Source of the DNA: an uncultured Isosphaeraceae bacterium
GTDB lineage: Bacteria; Planctomycetota; Planctomycetia; Isosphaerales; Isosphaeraceae
Direction of reading: 5' to 3'
DNA: 64,000 bases
Assembly (NCBI GenBank): GCA_945957605.1
Contig: CAMFLR010000001.1
Coordinates: forward strand, 496,001-560,000
Positions 60,084 through 64,000 of the stretch are shown one piece after another (position 1 is the first letter of the stretch; the number at the start of each line of letters is the position of its first letter). Below the pieces are notes generated by a model. The model was not told where the DNA came from. It searched no databases and saw only the letters and a list, made by a program, of their open reading frames with translations. Made by a program: the position numbers and the translations under genes.

Positions 60084-62288
60084 TCAGGCCTTCCCTTCTT
60101 TGGAAGCGAGCGCGTCGAGGACGTTCTTCGGACTCATCGGCCAGTGCGGGACGCGGACGCCGATGGCGTTCGCCACGGCATTGCCGATTGCGGCTGCTGT
60201 CGAGACCGTCGGCGGTTCACCGACGCCGATCACACCGCGGGCCTTCATGGCAGGCGTTTCATACGCGTGGACGACGATTTCGGGAATGTCCGAAGCGCCG
60301 GCGAGCTTGTACAGCTCCATGTCGGGATTGAGCATGATGCCCGAGGTCGGGTCCATGATGCGTTCCTCGAACAGGCCGTAATTCAGGCCGCCGATCACGC
60401 CGCCGTACACCTGGGTTTCCCAGGTGAGTTTGTCGATGATCAGACCGGTGTCCTGAACGGCGACGATCTTCTTGAGCCGGACGACGCCGGTTTCAATGTC
60501 GACCGTCACTTCGGCAAACTGGCAACCAGCGACACCGCCGTGCTGCGACGCCAGGCCCGGCGACGACTTGCCCACCACCGAGATCGGCTGCATGCCGAGC
60601 TTGCGGCAGGCGTCCTTCCAGGCCATCTTCGCCACGCCTTTGACCAGCACCTGGCCATCAGCCAGCGAGAGGTCTTCCGGATTGGCGGCGAGGGCCGGCG
60701 CAAGCTTTGTGAACAACTCGTCGCGGGCGAGCGTGACGGCGTTGAGGGCCGGCGGGCTCATCGCGGGAGTCGTTGTCGAACCGCCGGACGGCTGGCCGGG
60801 CGGGAACGTGCTGTTGCCGATGTTCGACGTGATATCGGTCACCTTCAGGCCAAGCACTTCGGCGGCGATGATCGCGAAGATCGTCCGCGCGCCTGTACCG
60901 ATGTCCTGAGTGGCCGTCTTCATCTCGACGGCACCGTCTGGGAAGATCGTGCAAGCGACCTGGTTGGTCGGTGGACCTCCGCCGCCCCACTGGTGAAGCG
61001 CCATGCCCAAGCCGTGACGGATCGGGCTGCCACCGTTCACATGACCGCGCGGCTTCCACTTGTTCTTCCAGCCGATCAATTCGGCGCCGATTTCAACTTC
61101 ATCATGATAGACCGGCGTGCGGTCGACAGTCGGCTTGGAGAAGCCGTCTTCGACCATGTCGGTCGGCTTGAGGTTCTTGAGTCGGAATGCGAGTGGATCC
61201 ATTCCTAGCTTGTCAGCCAGGTCGTCCATCGCGGCTTCCATTACCAGGCAACCCTGGGGGTGACCTGGAGCACGCATAGCGCGGGCATTGCCGCCATTCA
61301 CGAAGATGTCGGAGTGCGTGCGCGAAGAGGCCGGAACGGCGTAGACATAAGGCAGCGGGAAAGCAGATCCCGCACCAGCACCGCCAGTTCCACTCGTTTC
61401 GGCGATCATGCCGATGAGCTTGCCTTCTTTCGTCGCGCCGAGCTTCACGTGAGCAATCGCGCTGGGACGATTGCCGCCGCCCATGTGCTCGTGAGCACGG
61501 TCGAGGAACATGCGGACGGGTAGTCCGCCGGCCTTCTTCGACAGCTTGGCCGCAGTGACACCCCAGATATCCGCACCGAACTTCGAGCCGAAGCCGCCGC
61601 CCATCACATCGGTGTGAACCGTGACGTCGGTGATGGGAATCTCGAACGCGCCGGCGAGTTCGTTCGCCGTTGGGCCGACGGCCTGCGTGCTGGCCCACGC
61701 TTCGATCTTGCCTTCCGGCGTCCAGCGCACTGTCAAACCGTGCGGTTCGAGGCAAACGTGCGTGATGACCGGAGCGCTGTAGCTCGCCTCGATCGTTACA
61801 ACATCGTCGCCCTTGAACGCGTCGTCTGGCTTGCCAATCGTGACCGATCGTCCTTTGCGGACATTCTTGACGATGCCGCCGCCCTTGAAGACTTCAGGCG
61901 CTCCCTCGGCACGAGCCTGCTCTTCGGTCGCGACGTGCGGGAGGACTTCGTACTCGACTTTGATCGCCCGGATCGCGTCGAGCGCTTGCTCTTCGGTCTC
62001 AGCGGCGACGGCAGCGATGTCGTCACCCTGGAAACGCACGAGGCTTCCCGCCTTGATGTTTCCAGCCGGAAGCACGGCCTTCACGCCCGGCAGCTTTTCC
62101 GCGGCGCTGAAGTCAAGCGATTTGATCCTGGCGTGTGCGTGCGGGCTGTAAAGCATCGCGCCGAAGAGCATTCCTTCGGGATGGGAGTCCGAAGGATACT
62201 TGGCACGGCCGGTGGCTTTGGCCATACCGTCGAGCCGCGTGACGCGTGTGCCGATGATCTTGGGATTCTCGGGCCAATTGGTGGGCAT
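60084..62288 (-). CDS. Molybdopterin-binding subunit of xanthine dehydrogenase-family hydroxylase
   Basis: The 734-residue catalytic subunit has the aldehyde-oxidase/xanthine-dehydrogenase layout. The N-terminal RLDGMAKATGRAKYPSD part is followed by the Mo-cofactor domain (GGFGSKFGADIWG, MRAPGHPQGCLVMEAAMDD, TQDIGTGARTIFAIIAAE, GVGEPPTVSTAAAIGNA). It oxidises aldehydes or heteroaromatic compounds by hydroxylation; the substrate is unknown. Gaps of 3 bases on both sides show a tight operon. Confidence 0.92.
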   Translation of the reverse strand: MPTNWPENPKIIGTRVTRLDGMAKATGRAKYPSDSHPEGMLFGAMLYSPHAHARIKSLDFSAAEKLPGVKAVLPAGNIKAGSLVRFQGDDIAAVAAETEEQALDAIRAIKVEYEVLPHVATEEQARAEGAPEVFKGGGIVKNVRKGRSVTIGKPDDAFKGDDVVTIEASYSAPVITHVCLEPHGLTVRWTPEGKIEAWASTQAVGPTANELAGAFEIPITDVTVHTDVMGGGFGSKFGADIWGVTAAKLSKKAGGLPVRMFLDRAHEHMGGGNRPSAIAHVKLGATKEGKLIGMIAETSGTGGAGAGSAFPLPYVYAVPASSRTHSDIFVNGGNARAMRAPGHPQGCLVMEAAMDDLADKLGMDPLAFRLKNLKPTDMVEDGFSKPTVDRTPVYHDEVEIGAELIGWKNKWKPRGHVNGGSPIRHGLGMALHQWGGGGPPTNQVACTIFPDGAVEMKTATQDIGTGARTIFAIIAAEVLGLKVTDITSNIGNSTFPPGQPSGGSTTTPAMSPPALNAVTLARDELFTKLAPALAANPEDLSLADGQVLVKGVAKMAWKDACRKLGMQPISVVGKSSPGLASQHGGVAGCQFAEVTVDIETGVVRLKKIVAVQDTGLIIDKLTWETQVYGGVIGGLNYGLFEERIMDPTSGIMLNPDMELYKLAGASDIPEIVVHAYETPAMKARGVIGVGEPPTVSTAAAIGNAVANAIGVRVPHWPMSPKNVLDALASKEGKA

Positions 62289-62291
62289 CGG

Positions 62292-62915
62292 TCAGGCTCC
62301 CTTCATCGCTTTGGCCGCGGCGAGCGCCGCCTCGAGCACACCAATATATGTTCCGCAACGGCAAATGTTGCCGTCGACACCCTTGCGAACTTCGTCGAGT
62401 GTCGGGTTCGGGTTGCGGTCGAGAAGTGACTTACAGGCGGTCACGAAGCCAGGCGTGCAGTAGCCGCACATCAGGCCGTCGTGCTGAACGAAGGCGTGGG
62501 GAACGCCCGTGGGGCCGGTGTCGAAGCTCTCAACCGTCTCCACCTTCTTGCCCTGACAGGCAATGGCGAGCGTGGTGCACGAGTAAACGGTTGCACCGTC
62601 GATAATCACCGTGCAAGCGCCACAACTCGCGCGGTCGCAAACCCGCTTCGGACCGGTCACGTCGAGCCGGTTGCGCAAGGTGTCGAGCAGGGTGCAGCGC
62701 GGTTCGATCTCGGTCGAGAGTTCCTTGCCGTTGACCTGCAACTTGAGCGTTACGGTATCGGCAACAACCTTGTATTCCGGCTCCGCCGCCTTGGCCTCGT
62801 CGAGCGAAGCCACCGCTGGGCCGGTGATCACGGCCGTAGCCGCTGCAATGCCCGAGCCTCTGAGGAAGTCGCGACGACTCGCTCCTACCTTCGGTTTCTG
62901 ATCGAGGTCTGCCAT
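62292..62915 (-). CDS. 2Fe-2S subunit of xanthine dehydrogenase-family hydroxylase, Tat-exported
   Basis: The 207-residue small subunit has a twin-arginine signal (SRRDFLRGSGIAAATA, Arg14-Arg15), so the folded complex is exported. Two [2Fe-2S] sites follow: CDRASCGAC (Cys93, 98, 101, with 113) and MCGYC plus ICRCG. The ATG at 62915 was chosen because GGGAG lies 7 bases before it; upstream in-frame starts lack support. It is the first gene of the operon. Confidence 0.92.
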   Translation of the reverse strand: MADLDQKPKVGASRRDFLRGSGIAAATAVITGPAVASLDEAKAAEPEYKVVADTVTLKLQVNGKELSTEIEPRCTLLDTLRNRLDVTGPKRVCDRASCGACTVIIDGATVYSCTTLAIACQGKKVETVESFDTGPTGVPHAFVQHDGLMCGYCTPGFVTACKSLLDRNPNPTLDEVRKGVDGNICRCGTYIGVLEAALAAAKAMKGA

Positions 62916-63391
62916 CAGCATTCTCCCGTATCCCAGACGCACATCCCAAATCCATCAACAGCAGGCGGACCGCTCGCTCCGCACTCGGCAAACGGAAACG
63001 ATGGCATCGCCGGTTCAGGCTTGCAAGAGTTGGGTATCAAAACGCACGTAGATGGTAATCTGGGCAAGTTTCCGCCCAAATCCAACTGTCTCGAATCGCG
63101 TCGGATGCCATGATTATGGTGTGACATGACACAATCATGGCGCAGCGATTTTCCAGAGAAATGAGCAGTATTGCGCTCAGTTTGATAGCCAGACGCTTCT
63201 CAAGTTGCGCGTGGATACGTTGTGAGTTCGTATTTTCTTGCGGTACACGATCTAGACTTGGCGTAAGACGCTGACGAATAGCCACTTCTCGGCGCGGGCG
63301 GCATGTGGGATGCTAGAAATGTGACTACGTTGGCCCACGTTGCGTCGCGACGATTTGGCCCTTGCGTCAAGTCATCAAGGGGAGAACACCC
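62916..63391. other. Divergent intergenic region with a palindrome
   Basis: These 476 bases separate the Mo-hydroxylase operon from the Gly/Asn-rich gene. No gene was seen. A dyad (CCATGATT 63108-63115, AATCATGG 63133-63140, with inner GTGT/ACAC) could be a regulator site. Promoters could not be placed with confidence. Confidence 0.5.
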
Positions 63392-64000
63392 GTGAGACGT
63401 CGTATCCGTAAGAGTTCGCTAGTGGCCGCCCTGATGGCGGCGGTGATGCTTGCGCTTGGAGCGCCTGAGGCGTTCGCACGCGGTGGTGGTGGAGGAGCCC
63501 GCGGTGGCGGAGGTGGCTTCCGCGGTGGCGGTGGAGGCGGCGGTTTCCGCGGCGGCGGGGGTTATGGCGGCGGTGGATATCGACCCGCAAATATGGGGGG
63601 ATATCATCCGTCCACAGGCTTCGCGGGCGGGGGCTACCGGCCGCAGACGAACAACTTTGTGAACCGTGCGCCGGCCAACAATTTCACCAACCGCGCTCCG
63701 ATCAACAATGGCAACATCAATCGCGGTCAGGTGAATAACTTCGGCGGTAACCGTACAGCCATCAACAATGGCAACATCAACCGCGGCGGTAACACGTTCA
63801 ACAACCGTCCGATCAACGTCAATAACAACAATTTCAACCGGGTCGGCGGCAACAACAACTTCGCCGGCAATTACCACAACGGCGTCTACAATCGCGCGAA
63901 CTACCCGTACCACTCGAACTGGGTGAACGGCTACTGGGGCGCTCATTACCCTGGTTACCGCCACTACCCGTATGGCGGCTACGGTGGTTGGGGTTACGGT
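63392..64000 (+). CDS. Secreted Gly/Asn-rich protein, 3' end cut by window edge
   Basis: The frame runs from a GTG, 7 bases after AAGGGGAG, to the right edge without a stop (203 codons). It has a signal peptide (MRRRIRKSSLVAALMAAVML...PEAFARGGG) followed by Gly-rich repeats (FRGGGGG, YGGGGYRP). Asn-rich repeats come next (INNGNINRG twice, NNRPINVNNNNFNR), then a Tyr/His/Gly-rich end. The AFARGGG junction is the same as in the Gly/His-rich gene at 58207. It is probably a low-complexity surface protein. Confidence 0.8.
   Translation, partial: MRRRIRKSSLVAALMAAVMLALGAPEAFARGGGGGARGGGGGFRGGGGGGGFRGGGGYGGGGYRPANMGGYHPSTGFAGGGYRPQTNNFVNRAPANNFTNRAPINNGNINRGQVNNFGGNRTAINNGNINRGGNTFNNRPINVNNNNFNRVGGNNNFAGNYHNGVYNRANYPYHSNWVNGYWGAHYPGYRHYPYGGYGGWGYG

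Overview
The window reads as GC-rich chromosomal DNA from a planctomycete (phylum Planctomycetota, probably class Planctomycetia). The call rests on the combination of families seen: PEP-CTERM/HAF-repeat surface proteins, a giant subtilase with an LEPR-XLL-like N-terminal motif, M50/HlyD fusion proteins, a DUF5117-type zinc protease, DUF1080 and sialate-esterase enzymes, an FGE-sulfatase-domain membrane protein, a very long SecA, and a BlaR1-like protein with carboxypeptidase-regulatory-like domains. The cell is diderm, as shown by WaaA/Kdo transferase, a phosphate-type porin and periplasmic adaptors. No rRNA, tRNA, CRISPR array, insertion sequence or prophage was recognised. Most of the window is ordinary chromosome with short operons and many clear intrinsic terminators.

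Layout. 0-2.5 kb: two tandem membrane proteins with secretin-STN-like modules, then a convergent TIMP/netrin-like lipoprotein-like gene. 2.6-9.4 kb: a minus-strand block with an SDR, ruvX, mannose-1-phosphate guanylyltransferase, three paralogous YcxB-like membrane proteins, a UDP-sugar pyrophosphorylase and a PhnP-like hydrolase. 9.7-15 kb: secA and waaA. 15-18.7 kb: a YqhC-like AraC regulator divergent from alcohol dehydrogenase, aldo-keto reductase and cupin genes. 19-26.8 kb: a DUF3467 gene, a tandem pair of HAF/PEP-CTERM proteins with a perfectly duplicated 125-bp leader, and a 1513-residue secreted subtilase. 26.8-30.3 kb: an exonuclease, a porin, and a decayed fragment of a second exonuclease copy. 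30.4-36.1 kb: a three-gene GAF-HlyD / HlyD / PqqD-like-M50-HlyD cluster. 36.3-44.6 kb: an SDR, a secreted metalloprotease, small membrane proteins and a HEAT-like protein. 44.6-49 kb: UvrD-type helicase, thyX and a short rho. 49-52.3 kb: a BlaI/BlaR1-type pair with its promoter and operator. 52.4-58.6 kb: sialate O-acetylesterase, a protein combining a tyrosine-phosphatase-like domain with a c-type haem domain, a DUF1080 protein, an FGE-domain protein and two small proteins. 58.8-64 kb: a molybdenum hydroxylase operon (2Fe-2S, Mo, FAD subunits) ending in a small Cys-rich protein, then a Gly/Asn-rich secreted protein cut by the window edge.

The most interesting points are: SecA's extra length comes from about five tandem copies of a helical-wing-like unit; the phosphatase-like domain is joined to a cytochrome c'-like haem domain; the GAF/HlyD/M50 cluster looks like an undescribed envelope or peptide-handling system; the HAF gene pair keeps an identical leader with a hairpin over the ribosome-binding site while the coding parts have diverged; and the BlaI gene has a near-perfect 25-bp palindrome directly next to a good sigma-70 promoter.
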